A DNA stretch of 64,000 bases, taken from NCBI GenBank assembly GCA_963971225.1, contig OZ020269.1:12858701-12922700 (forward strand), in the 5' to 3' direction. The first letter of the stretch is position 1; the number at the start of each line of letters is the position of its first letter. The notes under the pieces were generated by a model, which made no database searches, was not told the origin of the DNA, and worked only from the letters and a program-made list of their open reading frames with translations. Positions 46,626-58,160 of the stretch are shown here, piece by piece. The DNA is from Melieria omissa. Taxonomy: Eukaryota > Arthropoda > Insecta > Diptera > Ulidiidae. A program made the position numbers and the translations under genes.

Positions 46626-48205
46626 TCTATCTATCTATCAATTAATCAATCAATCAATACAATCAATAATTAATCGATATATCAACCAATCAAGAAAAAG
46701 AAGAAGAATAATCAACCAATCAATCAATCACTCAATTTATCAGTCAATCAATCAATTAATCAATCAGTCAATCAATCAATCAATAAATCAATCCAAGCAA
46801 TGAATCCATCACTCAATCAATCAATCGATGTATCAATCAATCACGAAAAAGAAGAAGAAGAATCAATCACTCAATTTATTAATAAATCATTTAATCAAGA
46901 AAAAGAAGAAGAATAATCAATCAATCAATCCGTTACCCAAACAATCAATCGATATATCAATCAATCAAGAAAAAGAAGAAGACTCAATGAATCAATCAAT
47001 CTTTCAATCAATTAATCAATCAATCAAGAAAAAGAAGAAAATCAACCAATCAATCAATCCGTTACCCAATCAGTCAATCGATATGTCAATCAATCAAGAA
47101 AAAAAGAAGAAGAATCAATCAATCAATTACTCAACAATCAATCCAGTCAAACAACCAATCAATACATATATCAATCGATCAAGAAAAAGAAGACGACAAT
47201 CAATAAATCAATCATTCAATCAATTAATCAATCAATCACGAAAAAGAAGAAGATCAATCAATCAATCAATCAATTCGTTACTCAATCAATCAATCGATAT
47301 GTCAATCAATCAAATCAATCAAAAGGAAGAAGAATCAATCAATCAATTACTCAACAATCAATCCAGTCAAATAATCAATCAATACATATATCAATCGATC
47401 AAGAAAAGAAGAATCAATGAATCAATCATTCAATCAATTAATCAATTAACCAATTCATCAATCAATCAAAAAGAAGAAGAATAATCAGCCAGTCAATCAA
47501 GCACTCAATTAATCAGTCAATAAATCAATCAATCATTCAATCAATTAATCAATCAATCAAGAAAAAGAAGAGGATCAATCGATCAATCCGTTACTCAATC
47601 AATCAATCGATATGTCAATACATCAAGAAAAAAATAAGAAGAATCAATCAATCAATTACTCAGCAATCAATCCAGTCAAACAACCAATCAATACATATAT
47701 ATATATACATATATCACTCAATTAATCAGTCAATCAATTAATCAATCAGTCAATCAATCAATAAATCCAATCAATCAATCCATCACTCAATCAATCAATT
47801 GGTATATCAATCAGTCAAGAAAAAGAAGAAGAAGAATCAATCAATCAATCAATCCAATCAAACAATCATTCAATACATATATCAATCGTTCAAGAACAGA
47901 AGAATCAATCAGTCAATCATTCAATCAATTAACCAATAAATCAATCAATCAAAAAGAAGAAGAATAATCAACCAATCACTCAATTAATCAATCAATCAAT
48001 CAATCAATTAAGCCATCAGTCAATCAATCCATATATCAATCAAACAAGAAAAAGAAGAGTAATCAATCAATCATTCAATCAATCAATCAAACGAACAATT
48101 AATCATCACTCAATCAATCAATCAATCAACCACTCAATCAATCAATCAATCAATCAAACAAACAAACAATCAATTAACAACTCAAACAATCAATCTATCT
48201 GTCTA
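46425..48205 (+). repeat. (AATC)n / GAAAAAGAAGAAG compound array
   Basis: Runs of CAATCAATCAAT alternate with GAAAAAGAAGAAGA islands (about 46690, 46845, 46903, 46970, 47030, 47098, 47183, 47240, 47320, 47403, 47470, 47563, 47624, 47820, 47893, 47952, 48050). Longer units such as CAATCAATCCGTTACCCAAT and CAATCAATACATATATCAAT recur, so there is a higher-order level of roughly 140-250 bp. Open frames (INQSINQ repeats, up to 218 codons) are stop-free by composition only. Confidence 0.93.
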
Positions 48206-50264
48206 TCTGAGTCCCTCTCTTTATCCATCTGCCTTCTAGTTACCCACTCACCCTCACTTTCACCTCTCTCTACTTGGAACCCCTCCTCGAACTCTCCCCT
48301 CTCACCATTTTAATTGCCTTTTAATTGCTTTCCAATTTGTGTGTGTATGTGTGAGTGCGTATCTAACGTTACCCGAAATTTTCCACGTGCAGCTTTTCAC
48401 TACCTTCTACCTTGCACCCTCACACATTTTCGCCTCGTTCGTCTATCCTTTTCATGTGCTGGCTAGCTGTATTTTCTTTTTCCTCTTTATGGCACGTAAA
48501 TTCACGCCACTCACACTGTATGTGATATGTTTATTTGAATTGGTGTTGGTGTGCGCGATATGAACAGCCACTCGCTGACTTATTGAAGTGCAAAATTACT
48601 TCCCGCATACGTGCGCGGTGCCAGTCGTGGCCGTATTATGTATTTGCGTTTGTGTAAATTGCAACGCACTCGTATCGTATCGTATCCTATCTATGTGTGC
48701 CGATTTGTCTGGCTGGCTGGGTGTGTGTGTGTGAAAGTGTGTAAAATCGCATTGAAGTGCGGAAATTCAGGTCGTTCAGACATTCAGTTCAGTGCAGTGC
48801 AGTTAAGCGGCGTTTGTGTACTGTGAAAGGATTCGGGCGCGTTTCATGTTACACTCACACACTCAAACACACACACACACACATAGTGGCGCTTCAAGTT
48901 AAGAGGTGCGAGTGAAAGCTTCTACTATGTGTGTGTGGAAATATTTTTGAGTATGCGACTTATTTGCTTTATGTGTCGCGGTGCTTGGCGCCAGATTCTC
49001 AATTTTACTTGGTGGCCATTCTAAAGAAGATTTCGAGGCTTATTGCCTATTTGTCAGATTGCGTTCCAGTGTTCAAAATGAAATTTATGTATGGCTGTGT
49101 GTGTTCTTAAAACTTAAAGAACTAATTGTTGCAGTCTTGCAATGTTTCAGATGGGAATTGCGAATATTTTTGGTTGTTGTTCAAGTACAATTTTGGTTTT
49201 TTTTTATTGTATTTGGCACTTAAACAGACACACTATGTAACAAAGTTGCATTTGATTGCAACACGGCAGAATTTTCCTCCAACATTTCAATTTCCTTATG
49301 CAGCACCAAACTGTGTGTCCCGCCCCCTTCGGCCCTCTTTGCGGGCACCTCATGAAATTCAATCAGAGGCCGTAAAAGTTTGCTTTGTTGCAATAAAATG
49401 CCTTCATTTTTACTGATTTATTTCATACTCTGGCAACAGAGAGAGAGAGAGAGAACGCAGAGCAAACAAAGAGCCAAGCGTCGTAAAGTTGATGAAAATT
49501 TATAGTTTACGCTTTGGCGGAATTTTCTTTCTTTAAGTTTATGCTTGATTCGTTTGCCTTGCGGCGCTATTTTCACTATTTTTCGCGTTTATTTCGTTGG
49601 CTTTTTTCGGCGTTTCGACACATCATTTGGGCAAATGCGAATTTGCGCCGAAACTTTTTACGAGCCGTGGCGGCTTAGCGGGTGTGAGACTTTGCAGCGC
49701 TAGAGGTGAGAGTGCGGGGAGTGGAGAGGGGAGTAAGAGAGAGAGTGGCAGCAAGGTAGAAGGATACGTTGAGCCCAATGTTTGTGCTGGTTTAAGACGA
49801 AAAGTGTTGGTGTGGATTTGTTTTTTGTGTGTCTTGTTTTTGATTTTGTCTCAAATATTTTTGTTTGTTTTTGTCTACAAATCAATTTTGTGGCGCAAAA
49901 AATTTTTGAAGAAAATTGCAAAAGCAATAAACCACATAAAAAGAAGAAAATTTGTAAAGAAAATAGCGCGCGCACTCTGCAAGTGTAGCGGAAGTGTAGA
50001 TGCCATCTTTTTGTTGTTGCTCCTTCCTTTCTTTTTCAGTGGTTTATTGTTTTTTCAAGGAAGCGAAATGAAGGTTGTGTGGGAAAAAAATAATAAAAAA
50101 TGCTAAATGCAAGGAGACACAGAAGGATTTTCATACAAACACATACACACACACACATATAAACACGTAGACACATGGACAATGAATGGGGCAAGAAGTG
50201 AAGGAGGCAACCAAATGGAGAGCCAAATAAAAATTTGAGAAAAACTGCGGCACATTCAATTCGA
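48206..50264. other. Intergenic DNA; possible promoter at about 48780
   Basis: The stretch 48772-48826 (CATTCAGTTCAGTGCAGTGC, AGTTAAGCGGCGTTTGTGTA, CTGTGAAAGG) resembles insect initiator (TCAGTT) sequence followed by a 5' leader. Nothing downstream confirms a gene, so this is only a remark. A (GA)n run lies at 49439-49454 and TG/CA runs at 48339, 48720 and 48850-48885. Confidence 0.3.
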
Positions 50265-50276
50265 ATGTGTACATGT
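50265..50276. repeat. Target-site duplication, left
   Basis: ATGTGTACATGT, identical to 50791-50802 on the other side of the LINE insertion. Confidence 0.9.
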
Positions 50277-50790
50277 TTTTTTTTTTTTTTTTTTTTTTCT
50301 CGTAGGAGGTGGAAATCTTCTTAGACACGCTTGAACCCGTGTTCAACCGCGTGCCGGATTTTTACCGGCTAAAACCAACCCCCTTTATATCGCCAGCCCG
50401 TTCATCCCCGCGGAACTGCCGCTAAGCATTGCATCGCAGGGCGGGCAACTGACCCTATTGGTCTGGCTCGGGTCTATTGCGTGGGATTTGAGCCCTACGC
50501 TCTTGCTCTTGCCGTCGCTGTGCTGTCATTATGATTGCAGCGAACTTACAGACTGCTTCCCACTTCTCTGCGCATTGAAGCATTTGTGGTACTAGATTTT
50601 GGACATTTATTGGCGTGTCAAGGGCGCGTTCCAGCAACTCTCGCTCGACCCTGTAGCGAGGGCACTGGAATAGGACATGTCCCGCGTCCTCAGCCTCGCC
50701 AGCACAAACTGTACAGTCCGCAGTTTCTTCATGGCCGAACCGGCACAGGTATGCCCTGAAGCAGCCGTGACCTGTAAGCAATTGTGCGAG
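50277..50790 (-). mobile_element. 5'-truncated LINE insertion, R1-clade-like
   Basis: The insertion is 514 bp and is bounded by 12-bp direct repeats. At its left edge lies a run of about 23 T, the poly(A) tail of a minus-strand element. The minus strand encodes the C-terminal end of a LINE: QLLTGHGCFRAYLCRFG, then CTVCAGEAEDAGHVLFQCP (CX2C...HX4C zinc motif), LERALDTPINVQNL, and a stop after RNRPEPDQ. The coding part is intact where present (50455-50785). About 160 bp of 3' untranslated sequence precedes the tail. The GHGxF and zinc-motif pattern fits R1-clade or related LINEs. The intact frame, long pure tail and perfect duplication point to a recent insertion. Confidence 0.93.
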
Positions 50791-50802
50791 ATGTGTACAT
50801 GT
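50791..50802. repeat. Target-site duplication, right
   Basis: ATGTGTACATGT, the partner of 50265-50276; it continues into a TG microsatellite. Confidence 0.9.
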
Positions 50803-51439
50803 GTGTGTGCGTGTGTGTGTGTGTGTATGTTGAAGTGTGTAATGCGAACAAAACAAAAAAACGATGCGGATGTAAATAAGAAGAAAAAGAAGCTGCACAG
50901 AAGCTGTAAACAGAAAGCAACGCATTCATTGCTGTTAAAAATGTGCAAAAACTTTAAATAGAAATGCAACAACAAGAAAACAGAAAGGCAAGAAACAACA
51001 TGGCAACCAAACAATAAAATGGCGACATAAAAGTTTATTTTCGACTAAAGAAAAGAAAAAATAGGAAAGAAAAAAATAACAAAGAACAAAAATGAGATCT
51101 AGTAGTGTTAAAAAGGTAGAAGAAGCCAGAAAAGTGTTCGAGAGGTAAAAATTCAATAAACCATAATTGAAGGATAAAGTAAAAAGAGTTAAGACGAAGA
51201 ATGATTGTTACCATAGGAGATGTAAAAATAGCAACAGACAAGTTGGAAATTTAATAATTGAAGAAATGTGTTTCAAATACTGTCTTTTTTTAAGTTCTGC
51301 CGGGTTTAAAGAATGGGTGTAGATGAACTGTCACGCTAATAAAAAATTAGTCATTCCCCGTGAAACAGTGGGAAGAAATTTCACGAAGAAATCTGAGAAC
51401 CTGAAACCTCATTGTTGCTGATGCAGTTTTGAAGAAGAT
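50803..51439. other. Intergenic DNA, A-rich
   Basis: TG run at 50804-50829, then A/G-rich sequence without a recognisable gene. Confidence 0.4.
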
Positions 51440-52140
51440 GGTAACTTCAATATCCTTCTATGGGTGAACTAACTATTGAAAAGACAAAGGATATAATTAT
51501 CAGAAGAAAAACTGATGATAACCGGAACGACAAGTCCCCGAAATTCCACGAAAATCCTTACAAGGATAATTTTCAATATCATTCAATCGGTGAACTAACT
51601 ATACAAAGATTGAACGATGTAGTCAGCTTCATCGAGGTCAATGAGCGCGGGAGATCGCTATAAAACTATTCCTTAACACATAGGGACCAAGTCCTCAATA
51701 CTCCGCGAGAAACATGAGAAAATCGTTCTTCAAGGATAACTTTGAAAGCGTCAACAAAAAGTGAAGAAGTTTACAAAGAATGACAGATGAGATCGTCAGT
51801 AAGAAGGTCGATGACTACGGCAAACCGCTGAACAATTAATTCTTTTCATATAGGAAATGAAAAGTTCCTAATATTCCGCAGGAAACCTGAAAAATCGTTG
51901 TTAAAGGCTGAGTCTGAAAACTTTTAAATTTCGTTAAACGTTTCAATATCTGTGGTATCACAACGGCCCCGTTAAGAGGCCTAAGTGTGTCTCATACAGA
52001 GGCAACCACCGCAACCTAACCTAACCTTCAATATCGTTCATTGGGTGGACTAAGTATACAAAGCATGAAGGATAAAGTTATCAGCAAGAAGATCAATGTA
52101 TACGACAGACCTCTGGAAACCTATTCCTTTTCTTATAGAG
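51440..52140 (+). repeat. Diverged ~130-200 bp tandem repeat
   Basis: The landmark GGTGAACTAACTATnnAAAG followed by GATnnnnTnnTCAGnAAGAA appears near 51462, 51590, in weaker form near 51760, and near 52041. A CTATTCCTTnnCnnATAGG block follows each time. Spacing is uneven and copies are strongly diverged. Confidence 0.6.
51951..52026 (+). mobile_element. 76-bp LINE 3'-end insertion
   Basis: TGTGGTATCACAACGGCCCC, AAGAGGCCTAAGTGTGTCTC, ATACAGAGGCAACCACC and CAACCTAACCTAACC, matching 31195-31277. It is flanked by TTCAATATC (51942-51950 and 52027-52035), a 9-bp target-site duplication, inside the tandem repeat. It must be a very severely 5'-truncated retroposed copy. Confidence 0.92.
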
Positions 52141-52739
52141 AACGAAAGGGCCCCATGAAGTGGTAAAATCCAGATGGGGAGTGTTCTTAACCAGAATAAA
52201 TCGGGCACAGTTAGTTGTCTCTCAAAGATTTTCCAACATATTTTTAAACACATTAAAAAAAGACTTTGCTGGGAATGTCTGGGTCTGGGGAATTATGTTC
52301 GGGTATAAGTTGTAAGAAAAATTGGAAAAAGAGAGTAGCAGAAAATGTGATAATAGATTAGTATAAGTAGATAGGACAGGTAGAATAGGTAGATAGAATA
52401 GGTAGGAGCACTAATCAAACTCATATGGAAGGCAACATCATAAGTGGAGACTGGTAGTTTGGGATCTCCAACTCATTCCTGTTAAAAATATTCCAGAATA
52501 TGAAAAGTAAAGTTAAGAGCTATGAGAATTCTAAATAGTTATGATGTGGATTAGATTTCATATCTAAGCTAGAAGTATCAGGAAATAAGTTGAATAAATA
52601 GAATAGTAAGGGCTAAACAGGCTAAGAGATATCTAGAGGTATCTAAGTAGTTAGGATGTGGATTAGATACGAAGGGAAGGAGAGGTTTTGAAGGATAACA
52701 AAACGCATGCAACACTCAGGTGCGTTGGGTGATAAAAAG
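52141..52739. other. Intergenic DNA with short AGGTAGATAGAATAGGT-type repeats
   Basis: Small irregular repeats at 52377-52400 and 52600-52675; no gene. Confidence 0.45.
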
Positions 52740-53770
52740 GATACGAGTGAAGTGATAAGAAAAGTGATAACAGAAGAGAGCTAAAAGCGTTTAGTGATTA
52801 CAAAAAAGTTAAGAGAGTTTACTGATTAGAGTTAGGGCAGTTAAGTGGTAAGAGAAGATAGTTAAAAGAGTTCAGTGACAAGAGAAGAGATAAGAGAATA
52901 ATAATAGAAGAGATTGGAAAAGCTTGGTAGGAGAAGTCATAAGTTGAGTGATAAGAGAAAAGAACTTAGACAGTTAAGTGATAACAAAATAATAGGATAA
53001 GAGAGTTAGGTAGTTAGGTGATAAGAGAAGAGAGTTAAACGAGTTCGGCTATTAGATAAGAGAGTTAGGGCAGTTAATTGGTAAGAGAAGAGAGTTAAAA
53101 GAGTTCATTGACAAGAGAAGAGATAAGAGAATAATAAGACAAGAGAGTTAGAAAAGCTTAGTAGGAGAAGTAACAAGTTAAGAGAGTTGAGTGATAAGAG
53201 AAAAGAACTTAGACAGTTAAGTGATAACATAATAATAAAATAAGAGAGCTAAGGTAGTTAAGTGATAAGAGAAGAGAGTTAAAAGAGTTCAGCGATTATA
53301 TAAGAGAGTTAGGGCAGTTAAGTGGTAAGAGAAGAGAGTTAAAAGAGTTCAGTGACAAGAGAAGAGATACCAGAATAATATGACAAGAGAGTTGAAAAAG
53401 CTTGGTAGGAGAAGTAATAAGTTAAGAGAGTTGAGTGATAAGAGAAAAAACTTAGACAGTTAAGAGAGTTAAACGAGTTCAGTGATAAGAGAAGAGATAG
53501 GAGGATAATACGACAAGTGAGTTAAAAAAGCTTAGTGGTAGGAGAAGTAATAAGTTAAGAGAGTTGAGTGGTAAGAGAATTAGGAGAGTTAAGTGATAAA
53601 AGAATAATAAGACAAGAGAATTAAGATCGTTTAGTGATAAGAGAAGGGATAATAGGATAAGAAAAGAGAGTTAAAAAAGCTCAGTGGTAGTGAAGTGATA
53701 AGTTAAGAGAGTTTAGTCATAAGAAAAGTTATAAGAGAAGAAAGCTAAGAGGGGTTATAGAGACCAGAGT
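52740..53770 (+). repeat. Purine-rich tandem array with ~240-bp higher-order unit
   Basis: The plus strand is overwhelmingly A and G, built from variants of GTGATAAGAGAAGAGAGTTA and GTTAAAAGAGTTCAGTGACA. The landmark GTTAAAAGAGTTC.nTGACAAG occurs near 52861, 53094 and 53338, and a variant near 53468, giving spacings of about 233, 244 and 130 bp. C is rare and T is confined to short AGTTAAG motifs. Confidence 0.85.
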
Positions 53771-54035
53771 TAGTAAGTAAGAAAAGTAAGAAACTATTGT
53801 TGAATCTAAGTCGAATAGTAACTCGCAGTACAATGAACCTATAATCGGTCTGAGTTTTGCACTTGCTTGACTGTTCTAACAAAAGAAAAAAATCGAATAG
53901 TTAAGTGAGTTCAAGTTGTCATCTATATAAAACTATATATGAGTGTATAGGCTAGAAAAGAGGATGAGGTGTGCTTAATTGGATTGGATAGGATCAAACC
54001 TCATGTTAACGATTCACATAGAAAATCTTACATAT
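53771..54035. other. Intergenic DNA
   Basis: No feature seen before the LTR. Confidence 0.4.
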
Positions 54036-54420
54036 TGTTACGAAAATCCAAGTTTGTTTTCCAATGTTCGTTTTGATTGTGTTTGAAAATAAAACAACTT
54101 CAATTATTCAGCGCAAACGCAGTCAAAAACACTTAATCGCTTTATTTACAAATTTACACTTGTTCTACTTTGGACTACTCCTATTGCATGTTTCCCCATT
54201 GCTTGCTTTTATACCAGTTTTCTTATCGCGCCGAAGTTTCTTGCAACTTCCAATTGGAAAGCGCTCGACCATTCTCGCACAGCCCATTTCTTCGAGAACC
54301 ATCCTTGCCATATCGGACTATCTAAGCGAATTATACCAAATTTGCCATACTTCAAAGTGCATGCCTAAAAGTATGCTTGAAAAAGCGTTCATGCACAGCA
54401 CAGAGTGCCTCTTCGTTTCA
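54036..54420 (+). mobile_element. Solo LTR, 385 bp
   Basis: Begins TGTTACG and ends CGTTTCA (the copy at 1-254 ends CGTTACA). Flanks are ATAT on the left and ATAC on the right, compatible with a 4-bp target-site duplication with one change. No polypurine tract lies before it and no primer-binding site after it, so it looks like a solo LTR left by recombination. The 121-codon open frame inside (54064-54429) lies entirely within the LTR and is not a gene. Confidence 0.7.
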
Positions 54421-56359
54421 ATACCTTGAACTAACATAGGAATAGAAAATCAGAGGAATCTGGTTCAATCTGGAACTTCTAAGTGTTGCGTGATATCTCC
54501 GAATCTAAAGACATCACAAATCCTTCTAAAACTGAAAGGAGATACCCAGACCATTGATGATGTTAATTGTCTGATGTTAAACGTTTTTTGCATCCTCAAG
54601 AATATTTCTTGTAGGGCATATTTTCACTGTGTCGGTTTCAAACCCGCTGGAACGAGACTTTGTACCTGACACTCGGAGAGATCTTCTGAGATTTAAAAGG
54701 ATATCTGGGATATTTGTGCAGAGAAAACGGTAATCCCTCCAGTTCCCTCCCCTTCCTTCCATTCACTTTACTTTCCTCATTTCAGTTCCCAAATTTCTTG
54801 TTCCTTATTGGGCGCTTTTTGTGAGCTTTAATCCTTAAATGCCCATCTCAAGGTCAGCTAACATAGTACATATTTTCCAAGTAAACCTTGATATAATTTT
54901 AGAAACCCCAAAGTCTTTTTCCTAGTAATCGTAAACATAAACAAACACAAGTAGCTTTTTGCTACTTAGAAACTTGCGTTGAAAAGAAAACAACCTTTTT
55001 TTATTTACTAAGCAAACAACCAACTACGTAGTTTATTAATTTCAGTGCAACCGGAAGATGTACCAACCCAGAAACAAATTTTTGTTCTACTATCTCATGT
55101 TTTGTTTATATCAGAAGGTTCTCCATAAAAGTTTGTCATATTTCTCTGGAATCGTTCTATTTATACGATATGACAAAGGAGCCAAAAAAAAAGATGGCAA
55201 AATCAAGTTTAATTTTTTAGTGTTAAGAATGGAGGAAATAACCTTCAAAGGGCTATGCAAATAAATGGGAATGGGTTAGCACCACTTAAGAAAATTGATA
55301 CGAGTAGAATGAGGTAAGAATAAGACAAATGGGGAAAAGGTCTAAATTACGTTTGAAGGGATAAAGTGTGCAAAAAACCGAGTAGGATTAAAATGGTTGT
55401 TAGGAAACAGAACTACGAGTAATGAAAAAGCTTAGAAAAGGATAGAAAAAAGGTTCACAGTGCAGGTGGCCAAATGTAAAGTGTGTGGTGTGTTGTTCTG
55501 ATAAGGCGATATAACTCCTATGAAAAACAAATGAAAACAGCAATAAATATAAAGCCATGTGTCGGAGGTAGATAAAAATAAGCACAAAAAAAATACGCAA
55601 GAAATCTGAAATTCTGTGTGTGTTGTTGCATGTGAGTGCGTATGCATAAAACAGAAGCCATTTTGTAGACATGTGTGTGTGTGTGTGTCCGTAAGTGTGC
55701 ACGAAGCAAAGCCATTTGCATTGTAGGCATGTTTGTGGCTGCTTTGTTGCATACTCTGAGGCGCAGCGGGCACAAATAATGCAGCAGGCACCCAGCTGAG
55801 CGCTACAGCGACACAATTGAAAGTTTTTTTTGCACTTGTGTCGTGCTGTTTGTGTGTTTAAGTGTGTGTGTGAGTTGGTTTTTGTGATTCTGTTTTTTGC
55901 ATACTTTGTCGTTGTAAGTTGCTGTGTAAGCTTTTGCATAGTGCAACGCACACTTTTAACACCCTTTGCCGCTCTGCTCTGGTCTTCTCTACTCATTTCT
56001 TCTTTTGCTCATTAATGAAATTGTAAACAGCAAACTTATTCATTCATTTCTTTTTGCGTATGCGAATTGTTGGTTGTGTGGGCGCGAGCGCAGAGGCAAC
56101 GGTTGCTAAGATAACTGTAAATAACGTAGGCACCTGACAGTTGGATGGAATTTATGTGGCATTGTCAAAGGGAAGCGCTGGCAGTAGCAACAGTTAGCGA
56201 AGGGAGGGACGAAAAAGTTGTGCACAGGCAGTTGGCATTTAATCAGCAACAACGGGGCGTATGAGTAATAAATTTTAAGAGTAATTTGAAGTGGCTTGTG
56301 GCGTATTCAAGTGGCAGAGAGGAAAGGTGAAGTGTGCAAAATTGTGTTTGTCTGCTGCT
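54421..56359. other. Intergenic DNA
   Basis: TG runs at 55669-55688 and 55857-55872. Open frames at 55400-55996 on the minus strand (up to 198 codons) overlap one another and are rich in CACA-coded residues; no domain recognised. Confidence 0.45.
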
Positions 56360-57235
56360 GTGTTCTTTGTTTTTATTTCGTTTAAATCTTAAATAAGAAA
56401 AGCAATTTGTTTTTGATAATTCTTGTTGTTTATTGTTTTTCTAATTTTTATTTTGCTCAAGTTTTAATTTTATTTTTAATTGTTTTATTATTTTTATAAT
56501 TTGATTTGATTTTATTTAATTTTTCATATTTTTAATTTTTATTTAATTTTTAATTATTTAATGTATATTCTTAATTTATTGATTTTATCTTCATTATTTG
56601 TTATTGTTGTTACTTTTGTATTGTTTACTTATATTTGTATTGTTTACCTACTTGTATTGTTTTTTATTAAATGCGTTTTTTTTTAGTTTTCTATTTTTAT
56701 TTTTATGTTACTGTTTTCTTTGTTTTTTAATTTAATTTTATTTCAATTTATTTCACTTTATATTATTTAATTTTTTGTATTTGGTTTTATTTTTATTTAT
56801 TTCTTTTTGTTTTTGTTTTTATTTTTAATTTTTTGTTTCGGTAATTTTTTTTTGTTTTTCAATTTTGTTTTTATTATTTAATTTATATTTTTTTATTATT
56901 TTATTTGATTTTCATTATTTGTTACTTACGTTTTTTGATTTTTGTACGTTTTTAGTTTATTTATTCACTGTTATTTTAAATTTTTTTATTTATATTTTTT
57001 TATTTTTGTGGTTTTTTAGTTTTTAAATGATTTTAAATTCAAATATATGAATTTTATACTTCTTTTGGCTGTGTTTTAAATGTAAATATTTTTTAATTTT
57101 TTTTATTAAATTTTTTTATTTTTTATTGATGGGGTTTTACTATTTGTAGTCTTACATAAAATAAAAATGTATTCTTTTTGTGTTTTTTATTTATATATAG
57201 TAATTTTTTATATAGTAATTTTTATTTTGTTTTTT
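56360..57235 (+). repeat. T-rich low-complexity stretch
   Basis: Nearly all T and A on the plus strand with irregular TTTTTATTTTT motifs, leading into (TTTTA)n array 2. It looks like a decayed extension of that array. Confidence 0.75.
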
Positions 57236-58160
57236 TAGTTTATTTTATTTTATTTGATTTTATTTTTTAATTTTTTAAATTTTTATTTAGTTATATTTAT
57301 ATTGTTAATGTTTTTATTTCATCATAAATATTATTTTATTTTTTATGTTATTTTATTTTATTTTATTTTATTTTATTTTATTTTATTTTATTTTATTTTA
57401 TTTTATTTTATTTTATTTTATTTTATTTTATTTTATTTTATTTTATTTTATTTTATTTTATTCTATTTTATTTTATTTTATTTTATTTTACTTTACTTTA
57501 TTTTTTTATTTTATTTTATTTTATTTATTTATTTTACAATACTTAAATTTATTTCTTTTTATTTTATTTTATTCATTTTATTTTTTTATTTTACTATTTT
57601 ATTTTAATTTATTTTATTTTTTTTAATTAATTTAATTTATTTTTATTTTATTTTACTTTATGTTTTTATTTTATTTATGTTGTTTACTTAAATTTATTTC
57701 ATTTTGTTTTATTTTAGTTTATGTTATGTTATTTTATTTTATTTTATTTTACTTAATTTTTTTATTTTATTTAATTTTTTTTATTTTTGTTGTTTTGTTT
57801 TATTTTATTTATTTAATTTTGTTTTATTTTATTCTATTGTATTTTTACTTTTTTTAAATGTATTTTATTTTGTTTTGTTTTATTTTATTTTATTTTATTT
57901 TATTTTATTTTATTTTATTTTATTTTATTTTATTTTATTTTATTTTATTTTATTTTATTTTATTTTATTTTATTTTATTTTGTTTTATTTTATTTTATTT
58001 TATTTTATTTTATTTTATTTTATTTTATTTTATTTAGTTTTATTTTATTTTATTTTATTTTATTTTATTTTATTTTATTTTATTTTATTTTATTTTATTT
58101 TATTTTATTTTATTTTATTTTATTTTATTTTAATTTATTTTATTTTATTGTATTTATTGT
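57236..58160 (+). repeat. (TTTTA)n array 2
   Basis: Pure TTTTA blocks at 57348-57475 and 57880-58130 are separated by a degenerate part with TTTAA, TTTGT and TTTTTATT variants. Open frames are artefacts of composition. Confidence 0.97.

Noticed and set aside
46540..47484. INQSINQ repeat frames resembling a low-complexity protein
   Set aside because: They follow the AATC/GAAAAAGAAG array, shift frame at each irregular unit, and have no promoter or splice context.
46425..48205. CRISPR-like array of repeats and spacers
   Set aside because: Repeats are simple AATC runs with variable spacing in a eukaryotic context; there are no unique spacers or cas genes.
54064..54429. 121-codon plus frame
   Set aside because: Lies inside the LTR and matches the other LTR copy at 1-254.
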